A DNA stretch of 64,000 nucleotides from Paracoccus aminovorans (lineage in GTDB: Bacteria > Pseudomonadota > Alphaproteobacteria > Rhodobacterales > Rhodobacteraceae), in assembly GCF_900005615.1 (NCBI RefSeq), contig NZ_LN832562.1:434001-498000 (forward strand), written 5' to 3'. A program made the position numbers and the translations under genes. Positions 1 to 7,770 of the stretch are shown here, one piece after another. Position 1 is the first letter of the stretch. Every line of letters begins with the position of its first letter. The notes below the pieces were generated by a model. It had not been told where the DNA came from and searched no databases. It was given only the letters and a program-made list of their open reading frames with translations.

Positions 1-581
1 TCGGCCAGCTGGACGAAGAAGATGCGGTCGCCGGGGATCGAGCGGATCGAATCCGGATCGATGCCCCGCCCCAGCGTGTGGAAACTGTCGAGGATCAGCC
101 CGACGTTGGGATGATCGGCGCGGCGCACCACCTCCCAGGCGTCGCGGTGGTCGTTGACGTAGCGGCCCCAGCACAGCGCCTCGTAGCCGACGCGGACGCC
201 GTATTGGCGCGCCAGATCGCCGAGGTCGCGGAAATCCTGGGCCATGCGGTCGATGCCGCCGACCGCCGCCGGATGCAGGGACGAGCAGACCAGCATCAGA
301 TCGGTGCCGAGCTGGTCCATCAGCTCGAACTTGCGCGCGGCGCGGGCGAAGGCGCGGCTGCGATGCGGCTCGGGCAGGCCCTCGAAATCGCGGAAGGGCT
401 GGAAAAGCGTGATCGTCAGACCGTGGTCGCGCACCATGCGGCCGACCTCGGCCGGGGTGAAGTCCGAGGCGAGGAAATCCTGCTCGAAGATCTCGATCCC
501 GTCGAAGCCCGCACCGGCGATGGCGGCCAGCTTGACCGGCAGGCTGCCCGAAAGCGAAACGGTAGCGATGGAAGTCTTCAT
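1..581 (-). CDS. 3-dehydroshikimate dehydratase-like protein (partial, 3' end outside the window)
   Basis: Only the first 193 residues are visible, read from an ATG at 579-581 and running off the left edge. The start MKTSIATVSLSG, the GFDGIEIFEQDF segment, RMVRDHGL, ITLFQPFRDFEG, GYEALCWGRYVNDH and LILDSFHTLGRGIDP are typical of the xylose-isomerase-like TIM barrel of bacterial 3-dehydroshikimate dehydratases (QuiC/AsbF-like), which make protocatechuate from 3-dehydroshikimate. In many bacteria this barrel is fused to a 4-hydroxyphenylpyruvate-dioxygenase-like domain; whether that is so here cannot be seen. The family is known; the substrate is inferred. The shikimate dehydrogenase-like gene and aromatic/shikimate-type transporters to the right support it. 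The palindrome at 773-789 lies about 190 bp upstream. Confidence 0.8.
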   Translation of the reverse strand, partial: MKTSIATVSLSGSLPVKLAAIAGAGFDGIEIFEQDFLASDFTPAEVGRMVRDHGLTITLFQPFRDFEGLPEPHRSRAFARAARKFELMDQLGTDLMLVCSSLHPAAVGGIDRMAQDFRDLGDLARQYGVRVGYEALCWGRYVNDHRDAWEVVRRADHPNVGLILDSFHTLGRGIDPDSIRSIPGDRIFFVQLA

Positions 582-772
582 GTCATGTCCCGCCCTGCTG
601 CAAGATCGGCGCCCGGCGCCGCCCGTCCAGGGGCACTCTTGACGACGCCCGTGGATCCAACCCCGCCCCGCGGCATCGGCCGCGGCGTGTTCGCCCGGCC
701 CGGCCTTTCGGGGTCCTGACAGGGATCGTCGGGCAAAAGCGGTGTAACAGCAAATACAATTTCAGCCGCATT

Positions 773-789
773 ATTAACCTGAAGTTAAT
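773..789. promoter_or_regulatory. Operator candidate ATTAAC-N5-GTTAAT, copy 1
   Basis: A perfect 6-bp inverted repeat with a 5-bp centre (ATTAACCTGAAGTTAAT). It lies between the dehydratase start (581) and the lysR coding end, overlapping the lysR stop codon at 785-787. The same arms and spacing recur at 5248-5264 before the MHS transporter gene. Size and T-N11-A shape fit a LysR-type or similar dimeric regulator. The regulator is inferred. Confidence 0.55.
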
Positions 790-1711
790 TTGTCGCTTCA
801 TCCCATCGTTCGCGGGCCCGCGCCCGGCCCATTTCCAGCCGAAAGCGCGATACGGTGAATTCGGCGAAGCTGGACAGCTGCCGGCCGCGCTTCTGCACGG
901 AATAGGCGGTCAGCCCGGCCTTTTCGCGCAGGGGGCGGCGGATCAGGCCGGGCATATAGACCTCGGCCACCGAGAATTCGTCGATGATCGCCACCCCTAG
1001 CCCGTGCCGCACCAGGCTGACCATGGTCTGCGCAAAGCGCCCGCGCATGGCGTGGCGCGGCTCCAGTCCCGCCTCGACGAAGGGCTGCGCCAACAGGGCG
1101 CCGTAGGGGTCGCCCGGATCGACGCCGATGAAGGGGAACCGCATCAGGTCATGGACGGAAACGCTGTCCTGCGCCGCCAGCTCATGCCCCTCGGGCAGGA
1201 TGGCGACGATCCGGCCCTCGACCAGCGGCACGTTCTCGACCGCGGGATTGTCGATGGGCGAACTCATGATCACCACCTCGCCGCGCTCGAGTAGCAGGTA
1301 GTCCAGGGTTTCCTCGATCTTGAGGATGTTCAGATCGATGCGGATGTCGGGAAAGCGGGTGCGCAGGCTGCGGATCACCCGCGCGGCGATGAATTGCGCG
1401 ATCGAGGGGGCCGAGGCGAAGGCCAGCGTGAAATCCTCGCCTTTCTGCAGGGACGACACCGCATCGTGCAGGTTCGCCATCTGGCGGTGCAGCTGGTTCA
1501 GCATCTCGAAGATGGCGCTCGCCTCGACGGCCGGAACGAAGACGCCGGCCTTGCGCTCGAACAGGCGCACCCCCAGGGCATCCTCGGTATGCTTGACCAG
1601 GCGGCTGATGCCCGGGGCCGAGACGTTCAGCAAATTCGCCGCGCCCTGGATCGTGCCCGCGATCATCACCGCGCGCACCACCTCGACCTGTCTCAGCGTC
1701 AGTTCCTTCAT
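785..1711 (-). CDS. LysR-family transcriptional regulator
   Basis: A 308-residue LysR-type regulator. The N-terminal winged helix-turn-helix (MKELTLRQVEVVRAVM, then AANLLNVSAPGISRLVKHTE) is followed by a periplasmic-binding-protein-like effector domain (FTLAFASAPSIAQFIAARVI to the C-terminus). The ATG at 1709-1711 is chosen because the family begins directly before the HTH; an upstream in-frame start would add 25 residues of no clear character. It lies divergent to the IclR gene and co-directional with the dehydratase gene 200 bp downstream. It probably controls the alicyclic/shikimate-type catabolic genes on one or both sides. The effector is not evident from the sequence. Confidence 0.85.
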   Translation of the reverse strand: MKELTLRQVEVVRAVMIAGTIQGAANLLNVSAPGISRLVKHTEDALGVRLFERKAGVFVPAVEASAIFEMLNQLHRQMANLHDAVSSLQKGEDFTLAFASAPSIAQFIAARVIRSLRTRFPDIRIDLNILKIEETLDYLLLERGEVVIMSSPIDNPAVENVPLVEGRIVAILPEGHELAAQDSVSVHDLMRFPFIGVDPGDPYGALLAQPFVEAGLEPRHAMRGRFAQTMVSLVRHGLGVAIIDEFSVAEVYMPGLIRRPLREKAGLTAYSVQKRGRQLSSFAEFTVSRFRLEMGRARARERWDEATN

Positions 1712-1767
1712 GCGCGCGATGCTAGCAGAGAGGGGCCCCTTGCCTAGGGGGGAATTATCTGGAACAA

Positions 1768-1784
1768 GATTCAAAATTGGAATC
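1768..1784. promoter_or_regulatory. Palindrome in the lysR-iclR divergent promoter region
   Basis: GATTC-AAAATTG-GAATC, a perfect 5-bp inverted repeat inside the 93-bp divergent interval, 20 bp before the IclR start codon. It is AT-rich against a GC-rich background. It could be the IclR or LysR autoregulatory operator; this is inference from position and symmetry only. Confidence 0.35.
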
Positions 1785-1804
1785 ATATTTCAGAAAGGTG
1801 ATGC

Positions 1805-2590
1805 ATGGCCAGCGTGATGGAGCGGACGCTCCGCATCCTCGAACTGCTCAGCCGCGCGCCCGGCGGCTTGCCGGTCGGTGGCGTGGCGGCGGCGCTGGAC
1901 ATGCCGGCCAGCGCCGCGCATCGGATGCTGGGCGAATTGCAGTCGCTGGGCTATGTCCGCCAAAGTCGGGCGCAAGGCGATTACGCGCTGACGCTGCGGC
2001 TGGCGGCGATGGGGGCGGCGTGGATGGGCCGCGCGGGCCTTTGCGACATCGCGCAGCCGGTGCTGGACTCGCTTGCAGCGCAATCGGGGGAGCTGGTGCG
2101 GCTTTCGGTCGCCGAAGGGGACAGGCTGACCTGGATCGCGGTCGCGCAGGGGGCGGTGAACGGCCTGCGCTACGATCCCGCCAGCGAACAGGGCGAGACC
2201 GTCAACCTCGCCCACAGCGCCAGCGGGCGGGCCTGGCTCTCGGCCCTGCCCGAAGAGGTGGCCCTGGCCCGCGCCGCCGCCCAGGGATTGGCGCCGCCGG
2301 ACGGCGCGACCCCGGGCAGCGCCCTGCGGATCGAGGATCTGGCCCGGATCCTGCGCGACAGCCGCGCCCAGGGCCATGCGACGGCCTGCGACAGCTTCCT
2401 GGCCGGAATGGCCGCGGTGGCGGTGCCGGTGGTGACGGAAAGCGGCGCGGCGGGGGCGCTGTCCATCGCCGGCCCCTCGGCGCGGCTGACGCCGGCGCGG
2501 ATGCGGGCGCTGGCCCCTGCCCTTGCCGCAGCGGCCGGGCGGCTGGCCGAACTGGCGGCGGGCTCGGCTTGGCTCAGGGGCCAGGCATGA
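1805..2590 (+). CDS. IclR-family transcriptional regulator
   Basis: A 261-residue IclR-type regulator. The N-terminal winged HTH (residues about 1-65, VMERTLRILELLSRAPGGLPV, then AAALDMPASAAHRMLGELQS) is followed by the IclR effector-binding domain with the usual SGRAWLSALPE and C-terminal AAVAVPV / GALSIAGPSARLT segments. It opens an operon: its stop overlaps the start of the flavoprotein gene (ATGA at 2587-2590), and that gene overlaps the TIM-barrel gene in the same way. IclR members often regulate aromatic and alicyclic acid catabolism (PcaR, PobR types), which fits the neighbours. The ligand is unknown. Confidence 0.87.
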   Translation: MASVMERTLRILELLSRAPGGLPVGGVAAALDMPASAAHRMLGELQSLGYVRQSRAQGDYALTLRLAAMGAAWMGRAGLCDIAQPVLDSLAAQSGELVRLSVAEGDRLTWIAVAQGAVNGLRYDPASEQGETVNLAHSASGRAWLSALPEEVALARAAAQGLAPPDGATPGSALRIEDLARILRDSRAQGHATACDSFLAGMAAVAVPVVTESGAAGALSIAGPSARLTPARMRALAPALAAAAGRLAELAAGSAWLRGQA

Positions 2591-4281
2591 GGATGGATTG
2601 CGACCTGCTGGTGATCGGCTCGGGCGCGGCCGGGCTTTCGGCGGCGGTCACGGCGGCGCATCACGGCCTGGATGTGGTGCTGGCCGAGAAGGAGCCGGTC
2701 CTGGGCGGCACCACCGCCTGGTCCGGCGGCTGGATCTTTGCCCCGCGCACGCATCTGGCCCGCGCCGCCGGCATCGACGAGGACCCGGACGCGCCGCGCC
2801 GCTATCTGCGCGCGGTGCTGGGACCGAACTTCGACCCGGCACTGGTCGAGGCCTTTCTGACCTATGCCCCCCGCATGGCCGCCTTCTTCGACCGCCGGAC
2901 CGCGTTGCAGTTCCAGCCCGGCCTGCACATTCCCGACACCTATGGCCACCAGCCGGGCGCGGGCACGGGCGGCCGCTCGCTGATCGCCGCGCCCTACGAC
3001 GGGCGGCGGATGGGGCCGCTGATCGGCCTGCTGCGGCCGCCGCTGCGCGAGACGAGCTTCCTGGGCATGACCATCCAGGCCGGCCCGGACCTGCGCGCCT
3101 TCCTGACGGCGACGCGCTCGGCCCGGTCGCTGCTGCATGTGACGCGGCGGCTTGGCCGGCACGTCTGGGACCTGGCGCGCCATCGACGCGGCATGCAACT
3201 GCGCAACGGCCAGGCGCTGGTCGCCCGGCTGCTGGTCTCGGCCCAGGCGGCGGGGGTGCGGATCATGGCCGAGACCCCGGCGCTGCGCCTGCTGCAAGCC
3301 GAAGGCGGCGTCGCCGGCGCGGTGCTGGCGACGCCCGGGGGCGAAATGGCGGTCCACGCCCGGCGCGGAGTCGTGCTGGCCACGGGCGGCTTTTCCCATG
3401 ACCGCGACCGGGTCCGGCGGCTTTTCCCGGCGGCCGGGCATCATCGCACGCTGGCCGTGCCCTCGGCCCGCGGCGACGGGCTGCGCATGGGCGAGGAAGC
3501 CGGCGGCGTCCAGGCGCTGGACCTCGCCAGCCCGGGCGCCTGGTGCCCGGTCTCGCGCGTCACATGGCCGGACGGGACCGACGGCACCTTTCCCCATATC
3601 ATCGACCGAGGGAAGCCGGGGCTGATCGCGGTGCTGGCGGACGGGCGGCGCTTCTGCAACGAAGGGCTGGGCTACCACGATTTCGTCTCCGCCCTGCTGG
3701 CCGCGACCCCGCCGGGACGGGCGCCCGAGGCCTGGCTGATCTGCGATCACCGCTTCCTGCGCCGCTTCGGGCTGGGCATCGTCCGGCCGGCGCCGGTGCC
3801 GATCCGGCCCTGGCTTACCTCGGGCTATCTCAGGCGCGGCGACACGCCCGAGGCGCTGGCCGCGGCCTGCGGCATAGACCCGCACGGGCTGGCCGAGACC
3901 TTGCGGCGCTGGAACCGCGATGCGGCCGAGGGACGGGACCCCGATTTCGGCCGCGGCACCACCGCCTACATGCGCCTGCAGGGCGACCCCGAACAGCGGC
4001 CGAACCCCTGCGTCGCCCCCATCCTGCGCGCGCCCTTCTACGCGGTCCAGGTCGGCCCCGGCAGCTTCGGCACCTTCGCCGGGCTGCGCACCGATGCCGC
4101 CGCGCGGGTGCTGGACCGGGCCGGCCGGCCGATCGCCGGGCTCTATGCGGCGGGGACCGACATGGCCAGCGTCATGGGCGGGCACTATCCGGCGGGGGGC
4201 ATCAACCTTGGCCCCGCCCTGACCTTCGGCCATATCGCCGCGCTGCATGCCGCGGACGCGCTCGACAAGGAACTGCCATGA
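2587..4281 (+). CDS. FAD-dependent dehydrogenase, KstD/fumarate-reductase-flavoprotein-like
   Basis: A 564-residue soluble flavoprotein. The N-terminal dinucleotide-binding motif is GSGAAGLSAAVTAAHHG with EKEPVLGGTTAWSGG. The C-terminus carries GLYAAGTDMASVMGGHYP then GGINLGPALTFG, the FAD-binding end typical of 3-ketosteroid delta-1-dehydrogenases and related flavoproteins. There is no haem domain, signal peptide or Fe-S motif. It is translationally coupled to iclR and to the TIM-barrel gene. The family dehydrogenates or reduces C-C bonds next to a carbonyl. Here a cyclohexane- or cyclohexene-carboxylate such as a dihydroshikimate-like compound is a reasonable guess from context, but a steroid-like or fumarate-like substrate cannot be excluded. 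Confidence 0.8.
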   Translation: MRMDCDLLVIGSGAAGLSAAVTAAHHGLDVVLAEKEPVLGGTTAWSGGWIFAPRTHLARAAGIDEDPDAPRRYLRAVLGPNFDPALVEAFLTYAPRMAAFFDRRTALQFQPGLHIPDTYGHQPGAGTGGRSLIAAPYDGRRMGPLIGLLRPPLRETSFLGMTIQAGPDLRAFLTATRSARSLLHVTRRLGRHVWDLARHRRGMQLRNGQALVARLLVSAQAAGVRIMAETPALRLLQAEGGVAGAVLATPGGEMAVHARRGVVLATGGFSHDRDRVRRLFPAAGHHRTLAVPSARGDGLRMGEEAGGVQALDLASPGAWCPVSRVTWPDGTDGTFPHIIDRGKPGLIAVLADGRRFCNEGLGYHDFVSALLAATPPGRAPEAWLICDHRFLRRFGLGIVRPAPVPIRPWLTSGYLRRGDTPEALAAACGIDPHGLAETLRRWNRDAAEGRDPDFGRGTTAYMRLQGDPEQRPNPCVAPILRAPFYAVQVGPGSFGTFAGLRTDAAARVLDRAGRPIAGLYAAGTDMASVMGGHYPAGGINLGPALTFGHIAALHAADALDKELP

Positions 4282-5084
4282 CCCGCCCGATCTCGCTGGC
4301 CCATCTCAGCACCATCGACCTGCCGCCGCCGCGGATGATCCACCTTGCCGCCGAACTGGGCTACGACGCCGTCGGCCTGCGCCTGCTGCGGGTGACCGAC
4401 ACCAGCCCCGGCTATCCGCTGATGGACGATCCCGCCATGATGGCCGAAACCCTGGCCGCCCTGGCGGAGACCGGCCTGCGGGTACAGGACATCGAATTCC
4501 TGCGCTTCACCCCCGGGATCGACCTGCCCGCCCTGCGCCCCTTCCTGGAGGCCGGGCAGCGTCTGGGCGCGCGCTACGCGATCTGCGCGCCCTACGATCC
4601 CGACCTGGACCGGCTGGCCGCCAATCTGGCCGCTTTCGCCGCACTGTCCGCGCCTTACGGCATCCGCCCGGTGCTGGAATTCTTCCCCTGGACCAACGTG
4701 CCCGATCTGGCCGCCGCCATCGCGGTGACCGAGGCGGCGGGCGACGACCGGCTGGGGATCCTGGTCGATGCGCTGCACCTGAACCGCTCGGGCAGCGATC
4801 CGGCGCTGATGGCGGGCCTGCCCGCGCATCGCCTGCCTTTCCTGCATCTCTGCGACGCGCCGGTGCATCCGCCCTATACGACCGAAGAGCTGCTCTTCGC
4901 CGGGCGCGAGGAACGGCTGGCGCCCGGCGACGGCCAGATCGACATCGCCGCGATCCTGGCGCAGGCGCCCGCTGACGTGCCGGTCGCCCTGGAAATCCCG
5001 ATGACCGCGCTGGCCCGGGAAAAAGGTTGCGCCCATACCGCCGCCCATGGCTTGCGGCGCATGAGGGAGCTTCTGAAGCGCTAG
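4278..5084 (+). CDS. Sugar phosphate isomerase/epimerase-like TIM-barrel protein
   Basis: A 268-residue protein of the xylose-isomerase-like TIM-barrel superfamily. The likely metal-ligand segments are VLEFFPW, LVDALHLNRSG, FLHLCDAPVH and ALEIPM. The start ATG overlaps the stop of the flavoprotein gene (ATGA). Members include isomerases, epimerases and dehydratases such as AsbF-type 3-dehydroshikimate dehydratase, so a second dehydratase or isomerase acting after the flavoprotein is plausible. It ends the iclR operon; a 280-bp gap with an operator follows before the transporter gene. The exact reaction is unknown. Confidence 0.75.
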   Translation: MTRPISLAHLSTIDLPPPRMIHLAAELGYDAVGLRLLRVTDTSPGYPLMDDPAMMAETLAALAETGLRVQDIEFLRFTPGIDLPALRPFLEAGQRLGARYAICAPYDPDLDRLAANLAAFAALSAPYGIRPVLEFFPWTNVPDLAAAIAVTEAAGDDRLGILVDALHLNRSGSDPALMAGLPAHRLPFLHLCDAPVHPPYTTEELLFAGREERLAPGDGQIDIAAILAQAPADVPVALEIPMTALAREKGCAHTAAHGLRRMRELLKR

Positions 5085-5247
5085 ACGCATCGCGCCGCGC
5101 GGAAATCGCCTGGCCACCGCCGGAATGCCCTTGACGGGAAAAAATGGATGCCATCCCCTGCCTGTCCAGAGGGCTGCCGGAGAGCTACTGGAATCAAGGT
5201 GTTGCCGGTGGTCGTGCCCTTGCCCGCGCAGCATCGGTTCACCGCTG

Positions 5248-5264
5248 ATTAACATGATGTTAAT
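5248..5264. promoter_or_regulatory. Operator candidate ATTAAC-N5-GTTAAT, copy 2
   Basis: ATTAACATGATGTTAAT, with arms and spacing identical to the site at 773-789. It lies 100 bp upstream of the MHS transporter ATG. A TTGACG at 5284-5289 downstream could be a -35 element. A smaller perfect repeat, GACA-TTT-TGTC, is at 5307-5317. The shared motif suggests that one regulator controls the dehydratase and the transporter/dehydrogenase genes. Confidence 0.55.
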
Positions 5265-5364
5265 AGATCAGGATAATCGGTCTTTGACGTTATTTCCTGC
5301 TTTTGCGACATTTTGTCATAGGCCGCGCGGAGGAGCTGGCGCGGCACGTTCCAGGGAGGAAACA

Positions 5365-6750
5365 ATGACCTCATCATCCCCCGCCGCGGCGGGCAGGAGC
5401 CAGTCCAGCAAGGCCGCGGCCAGCGGCTGGATCGGCTCGGCGCTAGAATATTACGACTTCTTCATCTATGCGACCGCCGCTTCGCTGGTTTTCCCGCAGA
5501 TCTTCTTTCCGTCGGAAAACCCGCGCGTGGCCATCGTCGCCTCGCTCGCGACCTATGGCGTCGGCTATGTCGCCCGCCCCATCGGCGCCTTCGTGCTGGG
5601 CCATTGGGGCGACACCCACGGCCGCAAGAACGTGCTGATCCTGTGCATGTTCCTGATGGGCATCTCGACCCTGCTCGTCGGCCTTCTGCCGACCTATCAG
5701 CAGGTCGGCATCCTGGCTCCGATCCTGCTGGTGATCCTGCGCCTGGTGCAGGGCTTTGCCGTCGCCGGCGAGATCTCGGGCGCAAGCTCGATGGTGCTGG
5801 AGCACGCCCCCTTCGGCCGCCGCGGCTTCTTCGCCAGCTTCACGCTGCAGGGCGTGCAGGCCGGCCAGATCCTGGCCGCCGCCGTCTTCCTGCCGCTGGC
5901 GCATTTCATGCCCGACGACGCCTTCAACAGCTGGGGCTGGCGGATTCCGTTCCTTCTGAGCTTCCTGGTCATCATCGCCGGCTGGATCATCCGCCGCGAG
6001 GTCGACGAGACCCCGGCCTTCAAGAAGGAAGAGGCAAGCCACACCAAGCCGCAATCCCCGGTGGTCGAGGCGATCCAGACCAGCTGGCCCGACATGATCC
6101 GCGTGATCTGCATGGCGCTGATGAACACGATCCCGGTCGTCGCCACCGTCTTCGGTGCCGCCTATGCGGTGCAGGCGGCCTATGGCATCGGCTTCCACAA
6201 GGACGTCTATCTGTGGATCCCGGTGATGGGCAACATCCTGGCATGCGTCATCATCCCCATGGTCGGCAACCTGTCGGACCGCATCGGCCGCCGCCCGCCG
6301 ATCATCGTCGGGGCGCTGGGGTCGGGCCTGCTGGCCTTCGGCTATCTCTATGCGATCTCGATCCATTCGGTGCCGCTGGCGATCCTGATGTCGCTGCTGA
6401 TGTGGGGCGTGGTCTATCAGGGCTACAACGCGGTTTTCCCCAGCTTCTATCCCGAACTGTTCCGCACCCGGACCCGCGTGTCCTCGATGGCGATCTCGCA
6501 GAACATCGGCACCACCATCACCGCGCTGCTGCCGGCCCTGTTCGCCACCGTCGCACCGCCCGGGTCGAACAATGTGCCGATGATCGTGGGCTCGATCGCC
6601 TTCGCCATCTGCTGCATCGCCGCCGCGGCCGCCTGGTCCGCCCGCGAGACCTACCGGATCCGCATCGAGGATCTGGGCGATCCCGCCGCCGAACCGGTGC
6701 CCCCGGCGGAATACGCCCGCCTGCGCGCCCAGGCGCTGGCCGCACGCTGA
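5365..6750 (+). CDS. MFS transporter, metabolite:H+ symporter (MHS/ShiA-like) family
   Basis: A 461-residue inner-membrane symporter with 12 predicted hydrophobic segments. The opening SGWIGSALEYYDFFIYATAA, the loop GHWGDTHGRKNVLI and the TM5 segment LVQGFAVAGEISGASSMVLE are hallmarks of the MHS family, which includes shikimate (ShiA), alpha-ketoglutarate and proline/betaine carriers. The ATG at 5365 has a strong ribosome site (AGGGAGGA at 5353-5360); an upstream in-frame ATG at 5125 lies in the operator region and is unlikely. A shikimate dehydrogenase-like gene follows, so shikimate, quinate or a relative is the likely cargo (inferred). Confidence 0.87.
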   Translation: MTSSSPAAAGRSQSSKAAASGWIGSALEYYDFFIYATAASLVFPQIFFPSENPRVAIVASLATYGVGYVARPIGAFVLGHWGDTHGRKNVLILCMFLMGISTLLVGLLPTYQQVGILAPILLVILRLVQGFAVAGEISGASSMVLEHAPFGRRGFFASFTLQGVQAGQILAAAVFLPLAHFMPDDAFNSWGWRIPFLLSFLVIIAGWIIRREVDETPAFKKEEASHTKPQSPVVEAIQTSWPDMIRVICMALMNTIPVVATVFGAAYAVQAAYGIGFHKDVYLWIPVMGNILACVIIPMVGNLSDRIGRRPPIIVGALGSGLLAFGYLYAISIHSVPLAILMSLLMWGVVYQGYNAVFPSFYPELFRTRTRVSSMAISQNIGTTITALLPALFATVAPPGSNNVPMIVGSIAFAICCIAAAAAWSARETYRIRIEDLGDPAAEPVPPAEYARLRAQALAAR

Positions 6751-6760
6751 CCCAGAACAC

Positions 6761-6782
6761 GGGCCCCGGATCTTCGGGGCCC
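6761..6782 (+). terminator. GC-rich hairpin between transporter and dehydrogenase genes
   Basis: A perfect 8-bp stem (GGGCCCCG / CGGGGCCC) with a 6-nt loop lies 11 nt after the transporter stop. No T-run follows, so it may be a processing or partial-attenuation site rather than a strong terminator. Confidence 0.4.
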
Positions 6783-6812
6783 CTTGTCCCTGACCAGGAA
6801 AGGCAAGGCACG

Positions 6813-7646
6813 ATGATCCGCGGCACCACTCGACTGATCGCCCATGTGGGCTATCCGACCCACACCTTCAAATCCCCGATGATCTACAACCCGTGGTTCC
6901 AGCGGCGCGGCATCGACGCCGTGGTCGTGCCGATGGGCTGCAAGGCCGAGGACTATCCCCAGTTCATCCGGCTGGTCTTCCGCCTGTCGAACATCCAGGG
7001 CGCGCTGATCACCATGCCGCACAAGACCACGACCCTGGCCGTGGCCGACCGGGTGTCGGTGACGGCCCGGATCGCCGGCGCCGCCAATGCGCTGCGGCTG
7101 GCCGAGGACGGCGCGCTGGAAGCCGACATGTTCGACGGCGAGGGCTTCGTCCGCGGCGTCCTGGGCAAGGGCCAGGCGCTGCAGGACCGTGCGGCGCTGG
7201 TCGTCGGCGCCGGCGGCGTCGGCTCGGCCATCGCCGCCTCGCTGGCCCGGGCGGGGGTGGCGCGGCTGGCGCTTTACGATCCGAACGACGGCAATGCCCA
7301 GGCGCTGGCCGCCCGCATCGCCGCCGCCTATCCGGGGATCGCGCTTCAGACCGGCTCGAACGACCCGGAGGGCTTCGACCTGGTGGTGAACGCCTCGCCC
7401 CTGGGCATGAACCCGGACGATCCGCTGCCGATGGACCCCGAACGCATCGACCCGGCGACCTTCGTCGGCGAGGTGGTGCTGAAATCCGAGATCACCCCGC
7501 TTCTGGCCGCCGCCCGCGCGCGCGGTTGCCGCTACCAGATCGGCACCGACATGCTGTTCGAGCAGATCCCGGCCTATCTGGAGTATTTCGGCTTTCCCAA
7601 GCCCAGCGTCGCCGAACTGCGCGAAAGCGCGGCCATCAGCTATTGA
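6813..7646 (+). CDS. Shikimate dehydrogenase-family NAD(P)-dependent oxidoreductase
   Basis: A 277-residue two-domain AroE-family protein. The substrate domain carries ITMPHKTT, whose Lys is the expected catalytic residue, and FDGEGF in place of the usual NTDGxG. The nucleotide domain has GAGGVGSAIAASLARAG. The N-terminal substrate motif reads GYPTHTFKSP instead of the canonical GxPxxHSxSP, so one of the two shikimate-binding serines is not conserved. Together with the catabolic neighbours this points to a quinate/shikimate-type dehydrogenase of altered substrate use rather than biosynthetic AroE. It shares an operon with the MHS transporter 62 bp upstream. Family certain; substrate inferred. 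Confidence 0.82.
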   Translation: MIRGTTRLIAHVGYPTHTFKSPMIYNPWFQRRGIDAVVVPMGCKAEDYPQFIRLVFRLSNIQGALITMPHKTTTLAVADRVSVTARIAGAANALRLAEDGALEADMFDGEGFVRGVLGKGQALQDRAALVVGAGGVGSAIAASLARAGVARLALYDPNDGNAQALAARIAAAYPGIALQTGSNDPEGFDLVVNASPLGMNPDDPLPMDPERIDPATFVGEVVLKSEITPLLAAARARGCRYQIGTDMLFEQIPAYLEYFGFPKPSVAELRESAAISY

Positions 7647-7770
7647 TCCGCACTCTGGCTGCCGGCGGCAGCCTGCCGCCGCAGGGGCCTGTCCCCGCGC
7701 TTCCCATCGCAAGGCCGGCGCGCGGCGGAAAAGCCCGTTCCGGCGCACCGAACCCATGAAGAGGACCGAC

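Noticed and set aside
2170-4248. A 692-codon minus-strand frame opposite the FAD dehydrogenase
   Set aside because: It mirrors the plus-strand gene, is rich in Arg, Gln and His, and lacks any motif.
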